DNA of 64,000 bases from Rhizobium nepotum 39/7 (GTDB lineage: Bacteria; Pseudomonadota; Alphaproteobacteria; Rhizobiales; Rhizobiaceae): the NCBI RefSeq assembly GCF_000949865.1, contig NZ_JWJH01000012.1:1-64000 (forward strand), given 5' to 3'. A program made the position numbers and the translations under genes. Positions 45,808 through 53,601 of the stretch are shown here, piece by piece. Under the pieces are notes generated by a model. That model had not been told where the DNA came from and searched no databases. It was given only the letters and a program-made list of their open reading frames with translations. The stretch's first letter is position 1. Every line of letters starts with the position of its first letter.

Positions 45808-47585
45808 CGCCTCACCTCCAGCTTTCCGGTTGCCCCGACAACCTTCAAAATCTTTCCAGAGCGGGCAGCCGGTTCCCGGCGAAGGACCTGACCCATGATT
45901 GCCTCGCGTGGGCCGAAGGCTGCCATTTTACCCTCTTTCAAGACCAGAATCCTGTCCGCCTGTGCAAGAATACCGGGTCTGTGGGTGAGGACGATGGCAA
46001 TGCCTCCGCGCATCTTGATGCCGTCGATGGCGCGAGACAAAGCCTCTTCTCCTTCAGCGTCGAGATTGGCGTTCGGCTCATCGAGAACGACAAGGAATGG
46101 CTGGCCGTAAAGCGCGCGCGCCAGAGCGATACGTTGGCGCTGACCGGCCGAGAGTATCGGAAACTGGGGATCGATCATGGTGTCGTAGCCATCCGGCAGC
46201 TGCAAAATCAGATCGTGCACGCCCGCCGTTCGCGCTGCGGCAATGACCTCTACGGAGGGAATGTTCTTACGAAACCGGGCAATGTTCTGGGCGACGGTTC
46301 CTCCAAACAGCCCCACCTCCTGCGGCAGGTAACCCATATGGCTGCCGAGCCGATCAACGTCCCACTGGTCCATCGTCGCTCCATCGAAACGCAACGTACC
46401 GGCACTGACGGGCCAGATGCCCAGAAGCAGACGGGCAAGCACCGTCTTGCCGGATCCGCTATGTCCGATCACCCCAAGAACCGTTCCCGCCTCCAGCGAA
46501 AACCCGATCTCCGATATGATGGGTTTTTCGGTTTCCGGCGGACCGCCCGCCATGGCCTCGACCGTAATGTTACGGGATGGCAGCGGTAACTCCGACAGGC
46601 TTTCCCGGTCCGTCTCTGCCATGACGATAGCCTCGAGGCGGAGCCAGCTGTGTCTTGCTGCGGCAAAACCCCGCCAGTGCACAATAGCCGCTTCAACCGG
46701 CGCAAGTGCCCGCGACGTCAAGATCGAGGACGCCAGAATGATACCGCCAGACGCATCACCCCTCATGACAAGAACAGCCCCGACCGCCAAAACGGCCGAT
46801 TGCAGGGCAACCCGGAGAACCTTCGTCAATGTCGCGTAGGTATTGGCCACATCCGCATGACGTGTGCCGAACAGGCGGAATGCCGCATTATGGGCGGCCC
46901 ACCTTTCCGCCACATCGGCAGTCATGCCCATGGCCCTGAGCGCCCCGAAATTCAATCTGACGGAATCGGAAAAGCCCCTGCGGTTCGTAGTCAGCACCGC
47001 GAGATCGCGCTGCGATTGCTGCAGGCTGAAATGCGCAAGTGCGGTCAAGACCGTCAATACCAGCACGCCCGCCAGCGCCACGAAACCGATGACGGGATGA
47101 AGCAGAAAACAGATTGTCAGATAGACGGGCAGCCAGGGAAGATCGAAAAGTGCCGATGGCCCCGGCCCGGAGAGAAAACCACGCACCGTATCGAGATCGT
47201 CGCTTGTCGAAACGATTGCGGGTCTGCCGCACAGCAGCAGCGATCGCCGATACAGGACGCGATCAAGAGCGACTTCGAACAAGGCGCCAAGACGCGACAG
47301 CATGCGACTTCTGACGATTTCAAACGCGCCCTGACAGACGAACAGCATGCCTGCCAGCAGACACAGTGCAATCAGCGACCCGATGCTGCCGCTTGGGATG
47401 ATGCGGTCATAGACCTGCAACATGAAAAACGGGCTCGTCAGATACAGCAGATTGATGAAACCGCTGACGACGGCAACGACCGCAAACCCGCTCCTGCACC
47501 GGGCAAAAGCCTGATGCAGGAGCGGGGCGCGAGCGTGTCGCCCGCCCGTTTTACGATCAAACGCGCCGTCTTTCGGCATACTCAT
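45804..47585 (-). CDS. Type I secretion ABC transporter/ATPase
   Basis: A 593-residue half-transporter (PrsD/AprD type). A membrane domain with about six helices (SGFINLLYLTSPFFMLQVYD; LIALCLLAGMLFVCQ) precedes an ATPase with Walker A IGHSGSGKTVLA, signature LSAGQRQRIALARAL and Walker B FLVVLDEPNANLD. No peptidase domain, typical for RTX exporters. The longest frame begins inside the manC gene; the start at 47585 (MSMPKDGAF) matches family length. An ATG two codons later is possible. It probably exports the adjacent RTX esterase. Confidence 0.92.
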   Translation of the reverse strand: MSMPKDGAFDRKTGGRHARAPLLHQAFARCRSGFAVVAVVSGFINLLYLTSPFFMLQVYDRIIPSGSIGSLIALCLLAGMLFVCQGAFEIVRSRMLSRLGALFEVALDRVLYRRSLLLCGRPAIVSTSDDLDTVRGFLSGPGPSALFDLPWLPVYLTICFLLHPVIGFVALAGVLVLTVLTALAHFSLQQSQRDLAVLTTNRRGFSDSVRLNFGALRAMGMTADVAERWAAHNAAFRLFGTRHADVANTYATLTKVLRVALQSAVLAVGAVLVMRGDASGGIILASSILTSRALAPVEAAIVHWRGFAAARHSWLRLEAIVMAETDRESLSELPLPSRNITVEAMAGGPPETEKPIISEIGFSLEAGTVLGVIGHSGSGKTVLARLLLGIWPVSAGTLRFDGATMDQWDVDRLGSHMGYLPQEVGLFGGTVAQNIARFRKNIPSVEVIAAARTAGVHDLILQLPDGYDTMIDPQFPILSAGQRQRIALARALYGQPFLVVLDEPNANLDAEGEEALSRAIDGIKMRGGIAIVLTHRPGILAQADRILVLKEGKMAAFGPREAIMGQVLRREPAARSGKILKVVGATGKLEVRR

Positions 47586-47643
47586 TCGCCTGCTGCTGTT
47601 ATTGCACAAAATTCCGCGTTGCCCGGCGCGCCGCAAAGCATCG

Positions 47644-49239
47644 TCAATTGGCGGGATGGGGCTCGTCATCGAGGGTGCTTTCCGGCACCATGTTGAGATC
47701 GAAGGCTGACACATCTGCCTCGACGGGAATGAGGTCGAGAACCGTGTCTGCGGTAAAACTCTGCGGCGCGACGGCCAAATTCCGCCCGGAACTGCGCTGC
47801 CGGGTGATGACGACAGTGGTTTCCCTGGCCGTGCCGTTATAAAGCGACAGAATCTCACCTTCTGTTGGCGAAAGGCTGGCCATCGGCACCAGATGGCGGA
47901 TAAAGCCATTGAGGATTATGTCGATCTTGCCGGAGGATACCGACCAGTTCTCCCAATAGCCCTCAGGAATGCGCAGCGCGATCGTCGCGTTGCTGCGCAA
48001 CGTCACCGTGAACACCGACAGGTCGCCCTGATCGCTCAGCAGCCGGACCTTTCCCCAGCCATACAATTGCTCTCGCGTGGCGCGCGATTCCGGCATCTTG
48101 TTCTGCTTGAGAAGATTGACGGCATCCTTGACCTTCTGCGCCAGCGACATCTTTGTAACGAGGACGGCATCGTCGTCATCGATCACGATCATGTCTTCCA
48201 GCCCAATCAGGACGACCTTTCTGCCGCCACGTGCATAAGCGAGGGTGTTGGTGGAGCCGATCGACAGCACCGGCCCGGAAAGGGCATTACCGTTGGCATC
48301 CTTGTCGCGGTCGATCTCATGCAGGGCCGACAGAGAACCGATGTCGGACCAGCCGATGCCCTCGCAGCGCACCACCGCACCGCGTGCCGTCCGCTCCATG
48401 ATCGCCGTGTCGATCGGAATATCTGCTGGCGCAGCCCCGAACGCCGAAGCCTCCAGCATGATTGCGTGTATATCATCGAACATGTCGATGGTGGCTCTTT
48501 CAAACGCCTCTTCGGCTGCCCGCAGGGTTTCCGGCGCATGGCGCGCCAGTTCCTCCAGCATGACCCCGGCCCGGAACATGAAGATGCCGGCGTTCCAGCA
48601 GAAACCCTCCTCCACGTAGCGCCTGGCATTTTCAAGCGACGGTTTTTCCAGAAAATCGCCGGCACTGATGGCGTATCCCCTGACTTCACCGTCTATTTCG
48701 ATTGCCTCGCCAGGGCGGATATAACCGAATCCGGTTTCAGGATGTTCCGGCTTGATGCCGAAGGTGACGATACGGTCGGCAAAACGTGCGATCGGCAGGG
48801 CGCCCGCGACGATCCTGTTGAAGATTTCGGGTTCCGCAATGATATGGTCCGAAGGGGCCACGAGAAGAACGGCGTTGCTTCCCGCCGCATCCATCCGCGA
48901 GATGGTGACAGTCAGCGCGGCGATCGCCGCCGCCGTTCCCTGCATCGATGGTTCGACGATAAGTCCGTCGACGGAAAATCCGCCGCTGGCGACCTGCTCT
49001 TCCGCATGAACCAATGTGTCGCGTGCACACATCAGCCACGGCAGACCATAACCGGGTACGGCGAAACGGCGCAGTGCCTGCTGGAAAAAGCTGTCATGCC
49101 CGTCCCCACCCAGCGTGAGAAACTGCTTCGGCTTGTTCGAGCGGGACAGAGGCCAAAGCCGGGTTCCTGACCCACCGATCATGATGGCGGGAACGATCCG
49201 GGCATTTTCTCCTGCAACAGCGGTCAAAACCTGACGCAT
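47644..49239 (-). CDS. Mannose-1-phosphate guanylyltransferase (AlgA/ManC-like) with degenerate isomerase domain
   Basis: A 531-residue protein that makes GDP-mannose from mannose-1-phosphate. The nucleotidyltransferase domain is intact: GGSGTRLWPLSRSNKPKQF (22-40), APSDH (128-132), FLEKP (196-200) and WNAGIFMFR (215-223). The C-terminal cupin that is a phosphomannose isomerase in AlgA (393-478 here) has lost the zinc ligands. The usual QMHHHRAEHW is replaced by ALRIPEGYWENW (421-432). It therefore looks monofunctional. A tail of ~50 residues follows. The ATG has GAGGAA upstream. It lies just after algD in the same direction, supplying its substrate. Confidence 0.9.
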   Translation of the reverse strand: MRQVLTAVAGENARIVPAIMIGGSGTRLWPLSRSNKPKQFLTLGGDGHDSFFQQALRRFAVPGYGLPWLMCARDTLVHAEEQVASGGFSVDGLIVEPSMQGTAAAIAALTVTISRMDAAGSNAVLLVAPSDHIIAEPEIFNRIVAGALPIARFADRIVTFGIKPEHPETGFGYIRPGEAIEIDGEVRGYAISAGDFLEKPSLENARRYVEEGFCWNAGIFMFRAGVMLEELARHAPETLRAAEEAFERATIDMFDDIHAIMLEASAFGAAPADIPIDTAIMERTARGAVVRCEGIGWSDIGSLSALHEIDRDKDANGNALSGPVLSIGSTNTLAYARGGRKVVLIGLEDMIVIDDDDAVLVTKMSLAQKVKDAVNLLKQNKMPESRATREQLYGWGKVRLLSDQGDLSVFTVTLRSNATIALRIPEGYWENWSVSSGKIDIILNGFIRHLVPMASLSPTEGEILSLYNGTARETTVVITRQRSSGRNLAVAPQSFTADTVLDLIPVEADVSAFDLNMVPESTLDDEPHPAN

Positions 49240-49304
49240 ATGAATTTCCTCACAAAAGCATAAAATATATTTTCAGGAAAAAATCAGCCCGCGCTGTGGC
49301 CACC

Positions 49305-50645
49305 TCACCAGCAAAGCCCGTGATAGACGATGTGACCGCTGCGGTTTGGCACCTCGACACGCGCAAGATCCACCACCACGAGCGGTCTGCCGGCCGCTTC
49401 GATCGCCCCGGTCAGACCCGCATATTTGTGGCCGACCACCAGAATATCAGCGTTGTCGATGACATCGTTGATCGACGAACGGATGCGCGGCGCAATATGG
49501 CGCAGATAGTTACGGCCTTCGCTTTCATCCCTCACAACGTTTGGATCGAAGATCGACACTTCTTTGCCGTTGCCGATAAAGTTCTCGACAAGGCTCAGCA
49601 TCGGGCTTTCGCGCATGTCATCGGTGTCGGTCTTGAACGTGATGCCGATGAAGCCGATCCGATCCTTGCGCGCATCGGTGATGAGCTGTTTCGCGCGATC
49701 GATCTGCACCAGGTTTGCCGCCTTCGCAGCATCGAGCATCGGTGTTGCAACGTTCATTCGCCGTCCGAAGCCGGACAGAGCCCGCAGATCCTTGGGAAGA
49801 CACGAGCCGCCATAGGCAAAACCCGGTTTCATGTAGGCCTTGGAAATATTCAGGCGGGTATCCGCGCACACGACATCCATGACCACATGGCTGTCAATGT
49901 CCTTGGCCTTGCAGAGATTGCCGATCTCGTTGGCAAAGCTGATCTTTACCGCATGCCAGCAGTTGTTGACATATTTGACAATCTCGGCGCTTCGCATCGG
50001 AATAACATGCGGAACGACGCTGATATGGGCGACCATTGCCTTAAGGACGTCAATCGAGCGCGTATCGTCGCCATACTGACCGAAAACGATGGCGCCGGGC
50101 CTGTAGTAGTCCGCAATCGCCGAGCTCTCGCGCAGGAATTCGGGATAATAGGCGACACCAAAATCCACTCCGGCGATTTTCCCGGACGCCTCCTCGAGTG
50201 CCGGGATGACAACCTCCTCCATCGTGCCGGGAAGGATGGTGGAACGCATGACGACAACGTGGAATTCGCTTTTACGGCGCAAGGCCCTGCCGATCTCCAA
50301 AGAGACCTGACGCACATAGTCCGTATTGAGCGTACCATCGAGAAGGCTGGGCGTACCCACGCAGCAGAGCGACACATTCGTCATGTCGACCGCCTCTTCC
50401 GCCGAGCTTGTCGCGGTCAGCATGCCGTTGAGATTGGCTTTTTCCAGAAACTCGGCAAGGTCGGGTTCAATGATCGGCGCTTCGCCACGGGCAAGGCACG
50501 AAACCTTGAAGCTATCCGGATCGACCGCCACGACGCGGAAACCGTCGTTGCTCAGACAGGCGGCCGACACGCAGCCCACATAACCGGCCCCGAAAACACT
50601 GACCCTGAGACCCATTGCACTGACGTTAATATCAATTTTGGTCAT
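49305..50645 (-). CDS. algD: GDP-mannose 6-dehydrogenase (AlgD)
   Basis: A 446-residue UDP-glucose/GDP-mannose dehydrogenase family enzyme. It oxidises GDP-mannose to GDP-mannuronate, the committed precursor of alginate. The NAD-binding loop is VFGAGYVGCVSA, and the catalytic Cys282 is in GGSCLPKDL. GITFKTDTDDMRESP belongs to the C-terminal sugar-nucleotide domain. AGGGG lies before the ATG at 50645. GDP-mannose rather than UDP-glucose is preferred because of the adjoining guanylyltransferase and the algF/X/G/L genes. An open frame of similar length on the opposite strand is antisense and not a gene. Confidence 0.9.
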   Translation of the reverse strand: MTKIDINVSAMGLRVSVFGAGYVGCVSAACLSNDGFRVVAVDPDSFKVSCLARGEAPIIEPDLAEFLEKANLNGMLTATSSAEEAVDMTNVSLCCVGTPSLLDGTLNTDYVRQVSLEIGRALRRKSEFHVVVMRSTILPGTMEEVVIPALEEASGKIAGVDFGVAYYPEFLRESSAIADYYRPGAIVFGQYGDDTRSIDVLKAMVAHISVVPHVIPMRSAEIVKYVNNCWHAVKISFANEIGNLCKAKDIDSHVVMDVVCADTRLNISKAYMKPGFAYGGSCLPKDLRALSGFGRRMNVATPMLDAAKAANLVQIDRAKQLITDARKDRIGFIGITFKTDTDDMRESPMLSLVENFIGNGKEVSIFDPNVVRDESEGRNYLRHIAPRIRSSINDVIDNADILVVGHKYAGLTGAIEAAGRPLVVVDLARVEVPNRSGHIVYHGLCW

Positions 50646-51197
50646 ATGAACCCCTGAAAGCTACTAAGGAAATACTTAAAGAACCATGGGAAAATTCTGC
50701 AAATTCAGAATATACGCCCCACCGGACCAAGCAGGAGAAAAGGTCCGAAAAGCAACGCAAGATCAGGTTCGACAGAACCTGTCGGCAAAATAAATATATA
50801 TTTTATTGCAAATTGCTTCGCCGAACGCAAAAAAAACAAACGGCGACAGGTCTTATGAAACGCGACAACATATTCATATTACTGCACGAAAATGCGCATA
50901 TCACTGGAAATAGACAAATTTCCGAAATTTCAAATAAACATATATAAAGACAAAAACCGATGGCGAACAACGAATGATGCGACCTTGTCGGCACTATTAA
51001 TTATAAAAACATTAAATATGAATATGCAATATAGTCAACAAATATTTAACGATAAATACAAAATAATTAGGAAATCCAGACGATACCCGCAACTATTTAA
51101 CCGCCCGTTGCTTACGCGCGTCACTCAATCCGCAGCATTAACCAGATGTTTCCTTGAATCTGCTTCAATGGCCGCTTGCCTTGTCGGGAAGTGAACC
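50646..51197. promoter_or_regulatory. AT-rich divergent regulatory region between algD and a lyase gene
   Basis: A 552-base gap, strikingly AT-rich compared with its flanks, with A/T runs (TAAATATATATTTTATTG near 50790; AATTATAAAAACATTAAATA near 51000). It must contain promoters for both divergent units. Such AT-rich control regions in rhizobia are typical targets of Ros/MucR-type or nucleoid-associated repressors (inference). Short open frames here have no family support. Confidence 0.55.
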
Positions 51198-52235
51198 ATG
51201 TTGCGTTTTGCGTTGATTGCCTTTTCTGCTTCCTTTCTGTTCAGCTTGCCTATGCTGGGCGTTGGCAACGATTCAGGCTCGAATGACGCCACACATGAAA
51301 TCCTCAAACCGAATACGTCGCCTGCACGCCCGCCGACTGTTCAGGTGAAACTGGAAAAATCCGGCAGCGCAACGATCTCGAACGGCATGGAGGAAACGGA
51401 CATGAGTTGCGGCGCGGCGGCTTCCCAAATCGAAACCCCGCCGCAAAAAATTGCCACAAGCTCGAAATATCTCTCCCGAGACGCGATCGAGAGCGAACGG
51501 CAGGACGCCTCCCATATCGCCGTTTTCAAGCCGATCTGGCGTTCTATTCTCGAGCTGGAAAACATTGAGACGCGCTTCGGAACAGAATGCGCCATGCGTG
51601 TCCTTCTTCAATGGGCCACGTCCCACGCCCTGATCGACGCCACGACACCCGACGCCAAACTCACCCGCGCTCGCGTGCTTGCAGAAATATCCGGTCTCGT
51701 CGCCGCCTGGGGTGTTGCAGCCAATCTCGACAGACAAAAACCCATTGCGGAATGGCTCAACATCATGGCAGACGACACCATGGTGTTTTTCGACACCGAG
51801 GCCGGCCCCAGGAGCGCCCGCAACAACCATCGTTATTGGGCAGCACTTGCCCTTGCGACAGTCGGTAGCCTGACGGGAGACCAGAACAAGATCGAATGGG
51901 CCCGCCAGTCCTATCGGATCGGCGTGTGCCAGGTCACCGAAGACGGCACTTTGCCGCTTGAAATGCAAAGGGGAGCGCTTGCGCGTAACTACCATCTCTA
52001 TGCTTTTCGTCCGCTGGCTGGCACATTCGTCACGTTCCGAAAAATCGGTCAACCAATTGATGACATTTGCTCCGGCTCTCTCGAGCGACTGGCCAAAGCC
52101 ACGTTGAACGGTGTTGATGACGCCACGCTGTTCGAAGCGGCGACCACGAAACAGCAGACCAAGCCGCCGCGTGAAGACAGCTACCCTGCCCATCTGAGGC
52201 TGGATACGCTTAAACGCGAACTCCAGCAGGGATGA
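51198..52235 (+). CDS. Alginate-lyase-like (AlgL/PL5-type) exported protein, divergent copy
   Basis: A 345-residue exported protein with an N-terminal hydrophobic signal (LRFALIAFSASFLFSLPML). It has the AlgL-type catalytic signature ARNNHRYWAALALA and the later LPLEMQRGALARNYHLYAF (Arg and Tyr positions of the fold). It should cleave mannuronate-containing polymer by beta-elimination, either as quality control in the periplasm or for turnover. GGGAAG precedes the ATG. It is transcribed opposite to the cluster and converges with the 432-aa Sel1 gene, 21 bases apart. The low-complexity N-terminal ~90 residues are not family-typical. Confidence 0.82.
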   Translation: MLRFALIAFSASFLFSLPMLGVGNDSGSNDATHEILKPNTSPARPPTVQVKLEKSGSATISNGMEETDMSCGAAASQIETPPQKIATSSKYLSRDAIESERQDASHIAVFKPIWRSILELENIETRFGTECAMRVLLQWATSHALIDATTPDAKLTRARVLAEISGLVAAWGVAANLDRQKPIAEWLNIMADDTMVFFDTEAGPRSARNNHRYWAALALATVGSLTGDQNKIEWARQSYRIGVCQVTEDGTLPLEMQRGALARNYHLYAFRPLAGTFVTFRKIGQPIDDICSGSLERLAKATLNGVDDATLFEAATTKQQTKPPREDSYPAHLRLDTLKRELQQG

Positions 52236-52256
52236 CACCGGCAACATCATCATCGT

Positions 52257-53555
52257 CTACCTCGTCATGCCGTCTAGCGAGATAAGCGCGGATCGCGCCA
52301 AAAGGTAGCCGCCATCGGCCGATTGGGTCAGCCAATATTTGGCCTGCCCGATATCTTTGACCACGCCGGTCGCCTGCGCATACATCAGACCGAGCAGATA
52401 TTGCGCCTCGCTGTCTCCCTGCGTTGCAGCCAGTTTTCGATAGGCGGCCGCCTTTTCAAACGACCGGTTCGTACCGCGCCCTACGAAATAGGCCTCGGAG
52501 ACCGCACGGATGGCGTCCATATTTCCCCGGTCGGCATAGGGTTCGAGAATCTGCAAAATTGCGTCATGCGTGGTCGCCGGCACGCCAGAACGGTTCAACG
52601 CCTTGGCCAGGAAAGGCACGGCTTTTTCATCGCCCGCCTTGGCGGCCTCGGCGAACATGTCCACGCCCTTCCGGATTTCGGCCGGGTCGTTGCTGTTCCA
52701 TAAAGCGCGGGCAATCTTGCCGTCCTCTGAAATAGGACCACCCTGCGGCGCTGCGGCGATGATCGCCTGCGCCTTTTCCCGTGCCGCCGCACTGAACCGA
52801 CTGTCGGAAAGTTTCGTGGCGGCGGAAAGGCTTCGTTGCGGCGCCAGATCGATCGCCGAGAGCAGAAGCCTCTCGGCGCGTGCCGTTGCGTCAGCGTCGG
52901 CACTTTGCATGAGGAGGGACGCGGTTTCGACATAACGGGCCGCACGCCGCTCCGGCCGCAACCTGTCCAGCAAGGCAATCGCTTCATTCACATCCCGGGT
53001 GATGCCGCGCCCTTCCAGCAGGGCAAGCGAAGTCTCCTCGATGCCGCGGAGATTGCCCACCAGCGCTGCCCACCTGTACCATTTGTAGGCAAGGGCATCG
53101 TTTTTGGGGACATCAATGCCCAGCTGCTGCATACGCGCCCACGCAATGACGCAACTGGAAGACCCTCGCATGGCCTCCTTCGCCAACAGGTTCATAACCT
53201 TGCCGGTATTGGTGCCAAACGAATAATCGTTGTTGACGATCCCCTTGGCCAGCAGACGCACCGCCTCGCGGTTCCTGGGGGCCGCCGATATCAGCAGGGA
53301 AAAACCCAGATCAGGATTACGAAGATCGCGGCGAGATTCATTCAGGGCGGCCGCTGCGATTTCCAGCTGCCTGGCGACAGGAAGCTTTTTTGCCGCTTCA
53401 AGCGAAGGCAGACGCGTTGCCGGTAAAGCTTGCGGGCTGACGGTAATCGTCGCGCGCGGCTTTGGAACAGGCACACTGCTCTTTCCTGCAGCCAGAGCCA
53501 CGGTCGTCGCAATCGGCAAAACCGTAATCAGGGTGAAAATGACAGAAAGTTTCAT
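52257..53555 (-). CDS. Exported Sel1/TPR-repeat protein, 432 aa (AlgK-like)
   Basis: A secreted Sel1-repeat protein. A signal peptide (KLSVIFTLITVLPIATTVALA) is followed by a Pro-rich stretch and Sel1-type repeats such as ALAYKWYRWAALVGNLRGIE and SFEKAAAYRKLAATQGDSEA, ending KYWLTQSADGGYLLARSALI. The length is close to Pseudomonas AlgK (~475 residues), the outer-membrane lipoprotein that scaffolds alginate export, but no lipobox Cys is seen. The start at 53555 has GGAGAAAGG upstream; the longer frame runs into the preceding gene. A scaffold role for the alginate-like secretion complex is inferred from context. Confidence 0.8.
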   Translation of the reverse strand: MKLSVIFTLITVLPIATTVALAAGKSSVPVPKPRATITVSPQALPATRLPSLEAAKKLPVARQLEIAAAALNESRRDLRNPDLGFSLLISAAPRNREAVRLLAKGIVNNDYSFGTNTGKVMNLLAKEAMRGSSSCVIAWARMQQLGIDVPKNDALAYKWYRWAALVGNLRGIEETSLALLEGRGITRDVNEAIALLDRLRPERRAARYVETASLLMQSADADATARAERLLLSAIDLAPQRSLSAATKLSDSRFSAAAREKAQAIIAAAPQGGPISEDGKIARALWNSNDPAEIRKGVDMFAEAAKAGDEKAVPFLAKALNRSGVPATTHDAILQILEPYADRGNMDAIRAVSEAYFVGRGTNRSFEKAAAYRKLAATQGDSEAQYLLGLMYAQATGVVKDIGQAKYWLTQSADGGYLLARSALISLDGMTR

Positions 53556-53601
53556 CGAGCGGTCCTTTCTCCACCATCCGGATATCGTGACGGAGGTTTT
53601 G

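Noticed and set aside
46650..47696. A 348-codon plus-strand open frame across the ABC transporter gene
   Set aside because: Highly charged nonsense-like composition, antisense to the transporter membrane domain.
47893..49170. A 425-codon plus-strand open frame opposite manC
   Set aside because: Fully antisense to a motif-complete guanylyltransferase; no domain, no ribosome-binding site.
49296..50657. A 453-codon open frame on the plus strand, longer than algD itself
   Set aside because: It is antisense to algD, which has intact NAD-binding and catalytic motifs. The antisense translation has no recognisable domain and is an artefact of GC-rich codon usage.
50892..51194. 100-codon frame in the AT-rich algD/lyase gap
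   Set aside because: Composition reflects the AT-rich DNA; no ribosome-binding site, domain or conserved pattern.
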